A stretch of 31,978 nucleotides of DNA from CAZYMI01 sp964648505 (GCA_964648505.1 CAZYMI010000023.1:1-31978); one strand, 5' to 3'; shown: positions 8,168-16,467, counted from the first letter of the stretch. Made by a program: numbers and translations. Notes: a model not told the origin generated them from the sequence alone.

Positions 8168-8493
8168 TAACTTTGCCCCGATGTCAGCTTTAACCCCACA
8201 ACGCCAATGATGATGAGCGCCATAAAAATAATTTTTGATGCTGTCATTTGCTCTTGAAATAAAACAGGGCCAATCAAAGCCATAGCTGCAACACCAACAC
8301 CCGACCAAATAGCATAGGCAACAGAAATTTCAATTTTACGCACGGCAAAAACCAAAAACAGAAAGCAAATAATGTAGCTGACAAACATAATAATAGTCGG
8401 CTGAATATTACGCAGCCCGTCTGAAAGCTTCAAACAAGTTGTTGCAATAATTTCAAAAACAATCGCGCAAGAAAGAAATAACCAGGAAATCAT
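8167..8493 (-). CDS. Small multidrug resistance (SMR) efflux protein, EmrE-like
   Basis: 108 residues with four hydrophobic helices (about 4-22, 33-51, 58-77 and 86-104), the exact SMR size. The essential proton/substrate Glu is at position 14 (IVFEIIATT). YAIWSGVG places Tyr60 and Trp63 where EmrE has them, so this looks like a transport-competent EmrE/QacE type rather than a guanidinium exporter, which would need other substrate-site residues. It works as an antiparallel dimer exporting quaternary cations in exchange for protons. A TAGG lies 5 nt before the ATG. It stands between lipA and the ratA-like gene, which are usually adjacent, so it is probably an insertion into the operon. The substrate is inferred from residues only. 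Confidence 0.92.
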   Translation of the reverse strand: MISWLFLSCAIVFEIIATTCLKLSDGLRNIQPTIIMFVSYIICFLFLVFAVRKIEISVAYAIWSGVGVAAMALIGPVLFQEQMTASKIIFMALIIIGVVGLKLTSGQS

Positions 8494-8513
8494 AAGACCT
8501 AAGCCTAACCACT

Positions 8514-9464
8514 TTATCTTGCAGCCGCAAGCTTGGCTGCTTTTAAGCGCAAAAAGTCATCTTCCGCATGATAACTGGACCGTGTAAGGGGGGACGCAGA
8601 CACCATAGCAAAACCTTTGGCGCGGGCTAAATTCTCATACGCTTTAAACTCATCAGGTGTAATAAAATCAAGCACAGGCGCATGTTTAGGTGTGGGCTGC
8701 AAATACTGGCCAATTGTCAAAAAATCAACGCCAGCTGCACGCAGATCATCCATTACCTGCCCAACCTCTTCGCGCGTTTCGCCCAGCCCCACCATCAAAC
8801 CTGATTTTGTAAAAATCGAATCGTCTATTTCTTTTACGCGTTCCAGCAAACGCAGCGATGTGTAATAACGCGCACCGGGGCGGATTGTGGGGTACAAGCG
8901 CGGCACAGTTTCCAAGTTATGATTAAACACATCGGGGCGGGCCTTCGCCACTGCATCCACCGCGCCTGCTTTACCTTTAAAATCAGGGGTGAGAATTTCA
9001 ATTGAGGTATCAGGTGCTTTAAAGCGAATAGCGCCAATGGTTTTCACAAAATGGTCTGCCCCGCCGTCATCCAAATCATCGCGGTCAACAGATGTAATCA
9101 CCACATGTTTTAAACCAAGCCTACCAACGGCAACACCAATACGCAGCGGCTCCATTTTATCAAGCGCGTCAGGCTTGCCTGTGGCCACATTGCAAAACGA
9201 ACAAGCACGCGTACAAACTTCCCCCATAATCATGAAGGTTGCGTGTTTTTTATTCCAGCATTCACCGATGTTCGGGCAGCCTGCTTCTTCGCATACTGTG
9301 ACAAGTTTATGTTCGCGCGCGATTTGTTTGGTTTCCTCATACACTTTGCCCTGAGGCGCTTTTACCCGAATCCAATCCGGCTTTTTGCCCATAGGCTGGT
9401 CTGGCCGCCTTTGTTTTTCAGGGTGCCTTTTCGCGCGGTCTAAAATGTCAGGATTATATGTCAT
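8514..9464 (-). CDS. lipA: LipA, lipoyl synthase
   Basis: A radical SAM enzyme that inserts two sulfurs into octanoyl groups on carrier proteins. It has 316 residues, the usual length. The auxiliary iron-sulfur cluster cysteines are Cys58, Cys63 and Cys69 (CEEAGCPNIGEC). The radical SAM triad is Cys84, Cys88 and Cys91 (CTRACSFC). The C-terminal LTRSSYHAED supplies the conserved Ser that ligates the auxiliary cluster. It acts on the lipoyl domains of PdhB and PdhC encoded just upstream, which explains its place in this operon. The ATG at 9464 lies inside the end of the preceding unknown gene (11-bp overlap), so translational coupling is likely. Confidence 0.97.
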   Translation of the reverse strand: MTYNPDILDRAKRHPEKQRRPDQPMGKKPDWIRVKAPQGKVYEETKQIAREHKLVTVCEEAGCPNIGECWNKKHATFMIMGEVCTRACSFCNVATGKPDALDKMEPLRIGVAVGRLGLKHVVITSVDRDDLDDGGADHFVKTIGAIRFKAPDTSIEILTPDFKGKAGAVDAVAKARPDVFNHNLETVPRLYPTIRPGARYYTSLRLLERVKEIDDSIFTKSGLMVGLGETREEVGQVMDDLRAAGVDFLTIGQYLQPTPKHAPVLDFITPDEFKAYENLARAKGFAMVSASPLTRSSYHAEDDFLRLKAAKLAAAR

Positions 9465-9942
9465 CTTTACTGCCTAATAGATGCTCCCTAAAAGTAGAAT
9501 GCATCTTAATAATTAAATCATTGCACTGTCTCAATCGAGATATTTCTTCATCATTACTAAAGAAAGAATCAAAGGCTTTGTTAAACAAAGTCCGCAGACC
9601 AACAACTAAGTCGGTAATTTCTTGAAATCCATACAAAACACTTTGTTTATGAATTGTATCAAATGACTTTATTATTGATACACATACTCTGTCTTTCTGC
9701 CAAGATCCGGAAGAAATATCATTAAGAAGAATTTGTATCTTAATATACAACTCTTGTTTAAAAGGCCTATCTGAAATTTTAGTCTGATAGTCCATAATCT
9801 TGTTTGTCTGCTCAGCTATCTTCTTTGTTTGAATAGCTACAACAAGTGTAACAATTGCTGCAAAGGCAGAAATGAACGTGGCCACCCAATCTGCCGATGC
9901 AGATATTTGATCCCACAAATTAGAAAGACAAATACATTCCAT
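9454..9942 (-). CDS. Unknown membrane-anchored protein between lpd and lipA
   Basis: A 162-residue protein I do not recognise. One strong hydrophobic helix lies near residues 16-36 (WVATFISAFAAIVTLVVAIQ). A polar helical stretch rich in Lys, Thr and Gln follows (about 38-60), then a mixed helical soluble part with charged residues. This layout of one N-terminal helix plus a cytoplasmic helical tail is frequent in small uncharacterised bacterial proteins and does not give a function. The ATG comes 2 nt after the lpd stop, and the end overlaps the lipA start by 11 bp, so it is fully embedded in the operon. Its DNA is visibly more AT-rich than lpd and lipA, which suggests later acquisition. It looks like an intact gene. 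Confidence 0.72.
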   Translation of the reverse strand: MECICLSNLWDQISASADWVATFISAFAAIVTLVVAIQTKKIAEQTNKIMDYQTKISDRPFKQELYIKIQILLNDISSGSWQKDRVCVSIIKSFDTIHKQSVLYGFQEITDLVVGLRTLFNKAFDSFFSNDEEISRLRQCNDLIIKMHSTFREHLLGSKDDI

Positions 9943-9944
9943 GC

Positions 9945-11345
9945 CTAAAAATGTATCGCTTTTCCAAACGCCGACAAGGTGCTTTCATGCATCATTTCAG
10001 ATAATGTTGGGTGCGGGAAAATGGTGTGCATCAACTCGGCCTCGGTGGACTCCAGCGTTTTGGCTATACCAAAGCCTTGAATCATCTCTGTCACCTCAGC
10101 CCCAATCATGTGAGCACCAAGTAATTCACCGGTTTTTTCATCAAATATGGTTTTGACCAAGCCTTCAGGTTCACCAAGCGCAATCGCCTTACCGTTACCA
10201 ATGAACGGGAAGCGACCAACTTTAATTTTGTAGCCTGCTTCTAGCGCCTTCGCTTCAGTTAAACCAACCGATGCAATTTGTGGGTAGCAATAAGTGCAAC
10301 CCGGAATGTTTGATTTTTTCATGGGGTGAACATCTTTTACGCCCGCAATTTTCTCAACACAAATAATGCCTTCGTGGCTGGCCTTATGCGCTAGCCATGG
10401 GGCCCCTGCCACATCGCCAATTGCGTATACGCCTGCTTCATCTGTTTGTAGCCATTCGTTCGTGATGATTTGGCCGCGATCTGTTTTGACTTTTGTATTC
10501 TCAAGACCCAAATTCTCAACATTGCCTACAACGCCAACGGCAGCGATCACACGATCAAAGGTTTGTTTTTCTACTTTGCCGCCCACTTCGATTGTGGCGG
10601 TCACATTATTCGCGCCTTTTTCAAGCTTGCTGACTTTTGCGCCGGTGATGATTTTCATACCTTGTTTTTCAAAGGCTTTGCGTGCCAGCGTTGAAATTTC
10701 TGCATCTTCTGCAGGCACAACACGGTCAAGCACTTCAACAACTGTCACTTCTGCGCCCATCAGGCGGTAAAAACTCGCGAATTCAATACCAATTGCGCCT
10801 GAACCAATCACCAGCAGCGATTTTGGCATGGCTTCCGGTATCATCGCCTCGCGTGAGGTCCATACCAATTTACCATCAGGTTCTAGCCCTGGCAGCACAC
10901 GTGGGCGCGCGCCTGTGGCAATAATAATATGCTTTGCAGTAATCGTCTCAGTTACTTTTTTTTCTTTTTCAACGCTCAACTTGCCTTTACCCAGCAACTT
11001 GCCGTAGCCATCAAACACTGTCACTTTGTTTTTCTTGAGCAAATGGCCAATACCACCAGAGAGTTGCTTCGCTACACCGCGTGAACGTTCAACAACCTTT
11101 TTCAAATCAAAAGATAATTTTTCAATTTTAATACCAAACGCATCAGCATGCTGCATGGTGTGATAAAGTTCTGATGTGCGTAATAAAGCTTTTGTGGGAA
11201 TACAACCCCAGTTGAGGCAAATGCCACCAAGATGATTCGCTTCCACCACGCAGGTTTTAAGCCCAAGTTGCGCCGCACGGATTGCAGCCACGTAACCACC
11301 CGGGCCACCGCCAATAATTGCGACATCAAAATTATGATCGGCCAT
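9945..11345 (-). CDS. lpd: Lpd, dihydrolipoyl dehydrogenase (E3)
   Basis: A flavoprotein that re-oxidises dihydrolipoyl groups of the pyruvate dehydrogenase complex and passes electrons to NAD+. The 466 residues fit the family. The FAD loop GGGPGGYVAA is at 12-21. The redox disulfide is Cys43/Cys48 in GGICLNWGCIPTK. A second Rossmann loop for NAD (VIGSGAIGIEFAS) follows, then the FAD-contacting YAIGDVAG, and the catalytic His/Glu in the C-terminal HPHPTLSEMMHE. There is no N-terminal lipoyl domain. It starts 3 nt after pdhC and is followed 2 nt later by an unknown gene rather than directly by lipA. Confidence 0.97.
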   Translation of the reverse strand: MADHNFDVAIIGGGPGGYVAAIRAAQLGLKTCVVEANHLGGICLNWGCIPTKALLRTSELYHTMQHADAFGIKIEKLSFDLKKVVERSRGVAKQLSGGIGHLLKKNKVTVFDGYGKLLGKGKLSVEKEKKVTETITAKHIIIATGARPRVLPGLEPDGKLVWTSREAMIPEAMPKSLLVIGSGAIGIEFASFYRLMGAEVTVVEVLDRVVPAEDAEISTLARKAFEKQGMKIITGAKVSKLEKGANNVTATIEVGGKVEKQTFDRVIAAVGVVGNVENLGLENTKVKTDRGQIITNEWLQTDEAGVYAIGDVAGAPWLAHKASHEGIICVEKIAGVKDVHPMKKSNIPGCTYCYPQIASVGLTEAKALEAGYKIKVGRFPFIGNGKAIALGEPEGLVKTIFDEKTGELLGAHMIGAEVTEMIQGFGIAKTLESTEAELMHTIFPHPTLSEMMHESTLSAFGKAIHF

Positions 11346-11348
11346 AGG

Positions 11349-12593
11349 TTACACCAACATGCTTACAGGGTTTTCGATATATTGCTTGAATATTTGTAAA
11401 TATTCAGCGCCGACCGCGCCATCAACCGCGCGGTGATCGACTGATAATGTGCAAGACATGACGGTTGCAATTTCAATCTTACCGTTTGAAACAACGGGTT
11501 GCTCAACACCTGCCCCGACCGCCAAGATGCAAGCCTGCGGCGGGTTGATGATGGCTGAGAATTCTTTAATGCCAAACATACCGAGATTGGAGATTGAGAA
11601 TGTGCCGCCTTGGAATTCAGTTGGCTTTAATTTGCCGTCACGGGCGCGCGCTGCAAGATCTTTCATTTCTTTTGAAATTTCAGCAAGGCCTTTGGTTTCA
11701 GCTGCCTTAATAATTGGCGTAATTAAGCCGTTTGGTGTAGCAACAGCCACAGAAATATCTGCGTGGTTATATTGCAACAATGCTTCATCCGTCCACGCCA
11801 CATTCGCTTTTGGATAAGCTTTTAATGCCATGGCGGCTGCTTTAATAATAAAGTCATTCACCGACAGCTTTAATTCTTTCTTTGTATTCAGTTCCTTACG
11901 CGCAGAGAGCAACGTATCAAGTTTGCAGTCCACGGTTAAATAGAAGTGCGGTATCGTTTGTTTGGATTCAGATAAACGCGCCGCAATCACCTTACGAATG
12001 CCCGAATTGGGTATCGCTGCGTAAGTCATACCGAGCAAATCTGCGAGTTGTTTTGCATCTGGCCCTGAAGATACTGCCGCACGCGGACCCGACGGAGCTG
12101 ATTGCGGCGCGGGTTTTGCATGCTCAATATCAGCGCGGACAATACGACCATTAGGGCCTGAACCTTTAATGTTTGAAAGATTAATTCCTTTATTTTGTGC
12201 AATACGTTTAGCAAGTGGGGATGCAAAAATGCGCGAGCCTGAAGATGGAGTTGCAGCAGTGGGTATAGGCTTTGATACTGGTGCAACAGCTGTTTCAATT
12301 TTAGGTGTCGCCGCAACTGGAGCTGACTGCACAGAGGCAGACACAGCTTCGCCATCCTCAACTAAAATGCCAATTGGTGTGTTCACGGCTACGCCCACTG
12401 TGCCGGCTGCGATTAAAATTTTACCAAGCGTGCCTTCATCAGCTGCTTCCACTTCCATTGTGGCTTTATCCGTTTCAATCTCGGCAATCACATCGCCTGA
12501 TTTTACTTTATCCCCTTCTTTTTTCAGCCACTTTGCAAGCGTGCCTTCTGTCATTGTTGGTGAGAGCGCGGGCATAAGAATATTTGTAGCCAT
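11349..12593 (-). CDS. pdhC: PdhC, dihydrolipoamide acetyltransferase (E2)
   Basis: The core of the pyruvate dehydrogenase complex, 414 residues, moving the acetyl group from lipoyl to CoA. The N-terminal lipoyl domain has the modified Lys43 in EIETDKATMEVE. A Pro/Ala-rich linker (about 85-125) is followed by the E1/E3-binding domain (FASPLAKRIAQNKGI...GPNGRIVRADIE, about 128-163). After a second linker, the catalytic domain has the active-site HRAVDG near the end (His387, Asp391). A single lipoyl domain is normal here because PdhB carries another. It lies 2 nt after pdhB. Its first ~50 residues are almost identical to those of PdhB, a sign of shared origin of the two lipoyl domains. Confidence 0.97.
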   Translation of the reverse strand: MATNILMPALSPTMTEGTLAKWLKKEGDKVKSGDVIAEIETDKATMEVEAADEGTLGKILIAAGTVGVAVNTPIGILVEDGEAVSASVQSAPVAATPKIETAVAPVSKPIPTAATPSSGSRIFASPLAKRIAQNKGINLSNIKGSGPNGRIVRADIEHAKPAPQSAPSGPRAAVSSGPDAKQLADLLGMTYAAIPNSGIRKVIAARLSESKQTIPHFYLTVDCKLDTLLSARKELNTKKELKLSVNDFIIKAAAMALKAYPKANVAWTDEALLQYNHADISVAVATPNGLITPIIKAAETKGLAEISKEMKDLAARARDGKLKPTEFQGGTFSISNLGMFGIKEFSAIINPPQACILAVGAGVEQPVVSNGKIEIATVMSCTLSVDHRAVDGAVGAEYLQIFKQYIENPVSMLV

Positions 12594-12595
12594 TT

Positions 12596-14002
12596 TTACC
12601 CCCGTACCAATTTCACGGCCATATCCACAATATCGTCAATTTGCGGAATAGCGAGTTTCTCTAAGTTCGCAGCATAAGGCAGCGGCACATCTTTCGCACA
12701 CACGCGTGCTGGCGGCGCATCCAGATAATCAAACGCATGTTCGGACACAAGCGCAGCAATTTCGGATCCAATACCCGCAAACGGCCAGCTTTCCTCCACG
12801 CTAATAACGCGCGATGTTTTCTTGACGCTTTCGATGATGGTGTAACGATCAATCGGGCGGATTGTACGCAAGTTGATCACTTCAGCATCAATACCCATAT
12901 CGGCTAATTTTTTGGCCGCTTCAAGTGATTTTCCAACCATAATTGAATATGCAACGATTGTAACATCACGGCCAAGACGCTCTATTTTAGCGCGCCCGAT
13001 TGGAATGACGTAGTCGGGATCATCGGGCACATCAAATGTTTGCCCGTACATAATTTCATTTTCTAGCATGATAACCGGGTTGGGGTCACGTATAGCTGCA
13101 ATCATTAAACCTTTAGCATCTGCCGCTGACCACGGCGATAAAACCTTAAGGCCAGGCACATGCGCGTACCAGCTTGCATAACACTGGGAATGTTGCGCAC
13201 CCACGCGAGACGCTGCGCCGTTCGGCCCTCGAAACACAATTGGGCAACCTAACTGCCCGCCCGCCATATACAAAGTTTTTGCTGCCGAGTTTATAATATG
13301 GTCAATCGCCTGCATGGCAAAATTCATGGTCATAAATTCTACAATCGGCTTTAAGCCTGTAAAAGCTGAGCCTACAGCAATACCTGCAAAACCATGTTCT
13401 GTAATCGGTGTATCGATCACACGCTTTGCGCCAAATTCTTGTAACAAACCTTGCGTTACTTTGTAAGCACCTTGATATTCAGCGACTTCTTCACCCATGA
13501 TATATATGTTTTCATCGCGACGCATTTCTTGTGCCATAGCATCGCGCAGAGCTTCGCGCACAGTGTGCGGTGTTGTTTTGGCCATAAAGCGATCTTCATC
13601 AAATGCAGGGGGTTCTATCACCTGTCCTTGCGCATATAAAATATCACGGTCAAGTGATAAAGCTGGTTGAGGGGCTTGCTGCATTGGCGCTCGACCATGT
13701 CCGTTCGCACCATTTACACCATTCGCCTTTTTCGTGGCAGGCGTAGCAGCATCAACCTCAGCACCATCTGATAAAATTGCAATAGGCGTGTTGACTGCCA
13801 CAGCCTCTGTGCCTTCAGGCACCAGAATTTGAGTAATTTTACCCTCGTCAACCGCTTCTACTTCCATGGTTGCTTTGTCTGTTTCAATTTCAGCAATCAC
13901 ATCACCAGCCTTCACCATATCACCTTCATGCTTAAGCCATTTGGCAAGCTTGCCTTCTGTCATCGTAGGGGACAAAGCGGGCATCAATACTTGTGTGGTC
14001 AT
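12596..14002 (-). CDS. pdhB: PdhB, pyruvate dehydrogenase E1 beta with lipoyl domain
   Basis: The 468-residue beta subunit of the thiamine-diphosphate E1 component. An N-terminal lipoyl domain (about 1-80, Lys43 in EIETDKATMEVE) is joined by an Ala/Asn/Gly linker (about 85-115) to the transketolase-like E1 beta domain. That domain begins near VREALRDAMAQEM and contains MGEEVAEYQGAYKVTQGL, DTPITEHGFAGIAVGSA and the C-terminal transketolase domain (SVEESWPFAGIGSEIAALV). A lipoyl domain on E1 beta is an alphaproteobacterial arrangement also seen in Zymomonas and rhizobia. It lies 1 nt downstream of pdhA. Confidence 0.97.
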   Translation of the reverse strand: MTTQVLMPALSPTMTEGKLAKWLKHEGDMVKAGDVIAEIETDKATMEVEAVDEGKITQILVPEGTEAVAVNTPIAILSDGAEVDAATPATKKANGVNGANGHGRAPMQQAPQPALSLDRDILYAQGQVIEPPAFDEDRFMAKTTPHTVREALRDAMAQEMRRDENIYIMGEEVAEYQGAYKVTQGLLQEFGAKRVIDTPITEHGFAGIAVGSAFTGLKPIVEFMTMNFAMQAIDHIINSAAKTLYMAGGQLGCPIVFRGPNGAASRVGAQHSQCYASWYAHVPGLKVLSPWSAADAKGLMIAAIRDPNPVIMLENEIMYGQTFDVPDDPDYVIPIGRAKIERLGRDVTIVAYSIMVGKSLEAAKKLADMGIDAEVINLRTIRPIDRYTIIESVKKTSRVISVEESWPFAGIGSEIAALVSEHAFDYLDAPPARVCAKDVPLPYAANLEKLAIPQIDDIVDMAVKLVRG

Positions 14003-14003
14003 T

Positions 14004-15050
14004 TTAGGCTACCTGTGCTGAATGAATGTCGGTGATAAGAACGTCAGTCCAAAGCTGTGAAGGATCAGGCTCAGGAGAGGTATTTGCGAATTCTGCAGCA
14101 TCAAGAACAACAGCTTTAATATCAGCTTCAATCGCTTTTAAATCTTCTTCCTTAACGCCTTCTTGTTCCAGCATGTGTACGCGCAAATTTGCAATCGGGT
14201 CACGGAATTCTTTGAACTGCTCAACCTCTTCTTTCGTGCGGTATTTTGCAGGATCCGACATGGAATGTCCGCGATAACGATACGTCATCATCTCAAGAAT
14301 ATACGGCCCGTTGCCGGAACGAATATGATCAAAAGCCTGTCTTGCCGCTTTTTGTACGGTAAAAATATCCTGCCCATCCACTTGCTCGCCGGGAATTCCA
14401 AAACCAATCCCGCGCTCAAATAAATTACCTGCTGCGTGTCGAGCAGTAGATGTACCCATACCGTATTTATTATTTTCAATCACATATAAAACCGGCAACT
14501 TCCATAGAGCTGCCATGTTATAACATTCATGCACTTGTCCTTGATTGGATGCGCCATCCCCCATATACGCGACAGCAACGCCGCCATCATTTTTATATTT
14601 ATGCGTAAACGCTAGCCCCGTTCCAAGCGCAGTGCTTGCACCAACAATGCCGTGCCCGCCATAAAAATTTGCATCGCGTGAGAACATGTGCATTGAACCG
14701 CCCTTGCCGCGAGAATACCCACCAATGCGCCCCGTTAGCTCAGCCATAATGCCACGCGCTTCCATGCCGCATGCCAGCATGTGCGCATGATCGCGATACG
14801 CTGTTACAACCGTATCTTGCTTTAGCTGCTGTGATTGAATACCTGTCACCACAGCTTCTTGACCAATATATAGGTGGCAAAAACCACCTATGAGACCCAT
14901 ACCATAGAGCTGACCCGCTTTTTCTTCAAAACGACGAATCAACAACATGTCGTGATAAAGTTTTTTCTGCTCGCTTGCAGATGGTAAAGGCAGATTGCTT
15001 GAGGCCTGTGATTTGCCTGACGATAACTTGGCTTGTTTGGTGGATGCCAC
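14004..15050 (-). CDS. pdhA: PdhA, pyruvate dehydrogenase E1 alpha
   Basis: Binds thiamine diphosphate and decarboxylates pyruvate with PdhB. The ThDP/Mg motif is GDGASNQGQVHE...ENNKYGMGTS, and the loop YRYRGHSMSDPAKYR corresponds to the regulatory loop of E1 alpha. The frame is open to a TTG at 15074. I prefer the GTG at 15050 (VASTKQAKLSS), because GGAGAG sits 5 nt upstream of it, the best Shine-Dalgarno in the area; this gives 348 residues. The first ~25 residues are a Ser/Lys-rich tail before the conserved domain. It is the first gene of pdhABC-lpd. The 139 bp separating it from ftsB hold a 17-bp dyad that may be an operator. Confidence 0.95.
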   Translation of the reverse strand: MASTKQAKLSSGKSQASSNLPLPSASEQKKLYHDMLLIRRFEEKAGQLYGMGLIGGFCHLYIGQEAVVTGIQSQQLKQDTVVTAYRDHAHMLACGMEARGIMAELTGRIGGYSRGKGGSMHMFSRDANFYGGHGIVGASTALGTGLAFTHKYKNDGGVAVAYMGDGASNQGQVHECYNMAALWKLPVLYVIENNKYGMGTSTARHAAGNLFERGIGFGIPGEQVDGQDIFTVQKAARQAFDHIRSGNGPYILEMMTYRYRGHSMSDPAKYRTKEEVEQFKEFRDPIANLRVHMLEQEGVKEEDLKAIEADIKAVVLDAAEFANTSPEPDPSQLWTDVLITDIHSAQVA

Positions 15051-15133
15051 GATCACTCTCCGATTTAAGATCAATGCACTTATTGAGAGAGTGAGTACAG
15101 TAAGTTGTCAAAAAATACCAGAATAAAAACATC

Positions 15134-15150
15134 TGTTGTGCAGCGCAACA
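15134..15150. promoter_or_regulatory. 17-bp dyad upstream of pdhA, candidate operator
   Basis: TGTTGTGCAGCGCAACA is an odd-length near-palindrome centred on 15142. Seven of the eight position pairs are complementary; the exception is 15139/15145, a T opposite G. It lies 83 bp upstream of the pdhA GTG, in the only substantial gap of the operon. The position and symmetry suit a dimeric regulator of pdh transcription. No promoter boxes around it could be assigned with confidence, and the motif does not match a site I know. Confidence 0.35.
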
Positions 15151-15189
15151 TATTGAGATCATTGATAAATTTGGAACCGGAAGATCAAA

Positions 15190-15504
15190 CTACTGAGTCA
15201 AAATCAAATCCCGTTCACCGTCAAAGCGGTAACCTAAGACGATACGCGCACGTTCTTCCAAAAGGTCGCGGTTAATATTACCCGGGCGCAGCATGGATAC
15301 TTTTTTCTCAAGCAGCGCATGTTCGCAGATCAATTCTTCTGATTCTGCCTTTAAAGCTGCTATTTTTCGCTCAACGCCGATTTGGCGAATATAAGACCTG
15401 TCACCCTGAATGAGATGGTATGAAAAATAAGCAAACAAGCAAAAACCCAAAACCAGAACCCAGTTTTGTCGTAACATATAACGTTTTTCAAAGAGCTTTT
15501 TCAT
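15190..15504 (-). CDS. ftsB: FtsB/DivIC-family septum formation initiator
   Basis: A 104-residue single-pass inner-membrane protein of the divisome. After a short basic cytoplasmic start (MKKLFEKRYMLR) comes one membrane helix (about 14-31, WVLVLGFCLFAYFSYHLI). A coiled-coil stretch follows (about 40-75, VERKIAALKAESEELICEHA), then a short tail with ARIVLGYRFDGE, the conserved Ala-Arg...LGY pattern of alphaproteobacterial FtsB. It normally follows eno and precedes pdhA; here eno is separated from it by about 1.5 kb of accessory sequence. AGAGAGG lies only 1 nt before the ATG at 15504, an oddly short spacing. The downstream ATG at 15477 has no better site. Confidence 0.9.
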   Translation of the reverse strand: MKKLFEKRYMLRQNWVLVLGFCLFAYFSYHLIQGDRSYIRQIGVERKIAALKAESEELICEHALLEKKVSMLRPGNINRDLLEERARIVLGYRFDGERDLILTQ

Positions 15505-15702
15505 ACCTCTCTATAAAAACACATTTATCCACAGCCAGCAAGTCGGATAGCGCAATATTTTCAATGACTTAACAGGAACATACCAAGAACAACGATTCGT
15601 AAGCCTTTGAACCGATTCGCAAATTTGATTCAAAAAAATAAATGGCTTAAACGATTTTTAATTTATTATGTATATTGTTTTTTAAATTAAATGGGGAACA
15701 CA

Positions 15703-16299
15703 ATGAAACAAAACAAACAAGAGAAACTTACATTTAGCTGGGTTGATAAAGCTGACGCAACGAAAGACTTAAGCGATTTGATCAGCGACAGCAGAAAAGA
15801 TTTAGACCCTATGAAAACGCGACGCATCAAAACAGGTGCGACGATTGCCGCCGTTACCGCCGCCTATTCGACATTCTTATTCGCTATTACGGATACAAAT
15901 TTCTTATTTGTAAATGTTCTAACTTTTCTCGCTGGTGTTTATTGCGTTAACAGAACTGATACAAGCTTAATGCGTGAAATAAAACATAAAGAAAGATCAA
16001 TACGTATTCTCAGTGGCTTAAAAACATATTTTAGAAATTCTGCTGAGCAGAAAGTCTCTATGCCAGATGATCTAGATTTATTTATACAAAAAATTATTGG
16101 GGGAACTTTTCCTGACTATCAACCGAAGAAAGAAAAAAGCAAAAAAAGACTTAAGGTTATGCTTGGCGCATCTGCTCTTGCGGCAATTGGCTTAACGACA
16201 CTTGAAACGATTTCATCTGATAAATCGAGAGATTTTATTAGGTTTACAGAAATGTTTTTACCGAGCAGGAACGATGGGCGAATTATTCCCGCCCATTGA
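15703..16299 (+). CDS. Unknown protein with three membrane helices
   Basis: I do not recognise this 198-residue protein. A charged N-terminal region (about 1-42, many Lys/Asp) leads into a hydrophobic hairpin of two helices near 45-62 and 66-83. A basic, polar soluble part follows, with KPKKEKSKKR-like positive patches before a third helix near 150-167, and a short tail ending IIPAH. An in-frame ATG four codons upstream exists. I chose the ATG at 15703 because GGGGA lies 5 nt before it. The gene is AT-rich, runs opposite to everything from tpiA to ratA, and its last 42 bp are antisense to the end of the 69-residue gene at 16258-16467. It is accessory and interrupts the usual eno-ftsB adjacency. 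Confidence 0.65.
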   Translation: MKQNKQEKLTFSWVDKADATKDLSDLISDSRKDLDPMKTRRIKTGATIAAVTAAYSTFLFAITDTNFLFVNVLTFLAGVYCVNRTDTSLMREIKHKERSIRILSGLKTYFRNSAEQKVSMPDDLDLFIQKIIGGTFPDYQPKKEKSKKRLKVMLGASALAAIGLTTLETISSDKSRDFIRFTEMFLPSRNDGRIIPAH

Positions 16300-16467
16300 A
16301 ACTAATTCAACTTTTGCAGAGGGCTGCTGCATACTGCAACCAGAAAAACCTCCCAAAGCATAGATTAGAGGAATTGCCAACGCACCGATCTTGACCGTGA
16401 AAAATAACGAATCAAAAGTATCGGTCTTTGCAAACTCGTTAAACTTGTTTCTGATATTCTTAATCAT
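16258..16467 (-). CDS. 69-residue membrane protein, paralogue B
   Basis: A small protein with a basic amphipathic start (MIKNIRNKF), one hydrophobic segment at about 21-41, then GGFSGCS and a short polar tail ending NNSPIVPAR. Without gaps it matches the gene at 16738-16947 at 21 of 69 positions, including the first three residues, the Gly-Gly, the Cys at 44 followed by Ser, and the final Pro-x-Arg. Both are exactly 69 codons and both begin 63 bases after an enolase stop codon. FSGC resembles a lipobox, but the paralogue has VLHC, so lipidation is unlikely. The ribosome site is poor. A GTG at 16530 would add 21 residues and lies on the eno-fragment stop. The end overlaps the convergent plus-strand gene. 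Function unknown. Confidence 0.6.
   Translation of the reverse strand: MIKNIRNKFNEFAKTDTFDSLFFTVKIGALAIPLIYALGGFSGCSMQQPSAKVELVSMGGNNSPIVPAR

Noticed and set aside
10366..10924. Open frames opposite lpd, pdhC, eno and ntrY
   Set aside because: They are antisense shadows of conserved genes, lack ribosome sites and have composition expected from the opposite strand.
15081..15111. Promoter for pdhA with TTGACA on the minus strand (15111-15106)
   Set aside because: No acceptable -10 box lies at 16-18 nt spacing.
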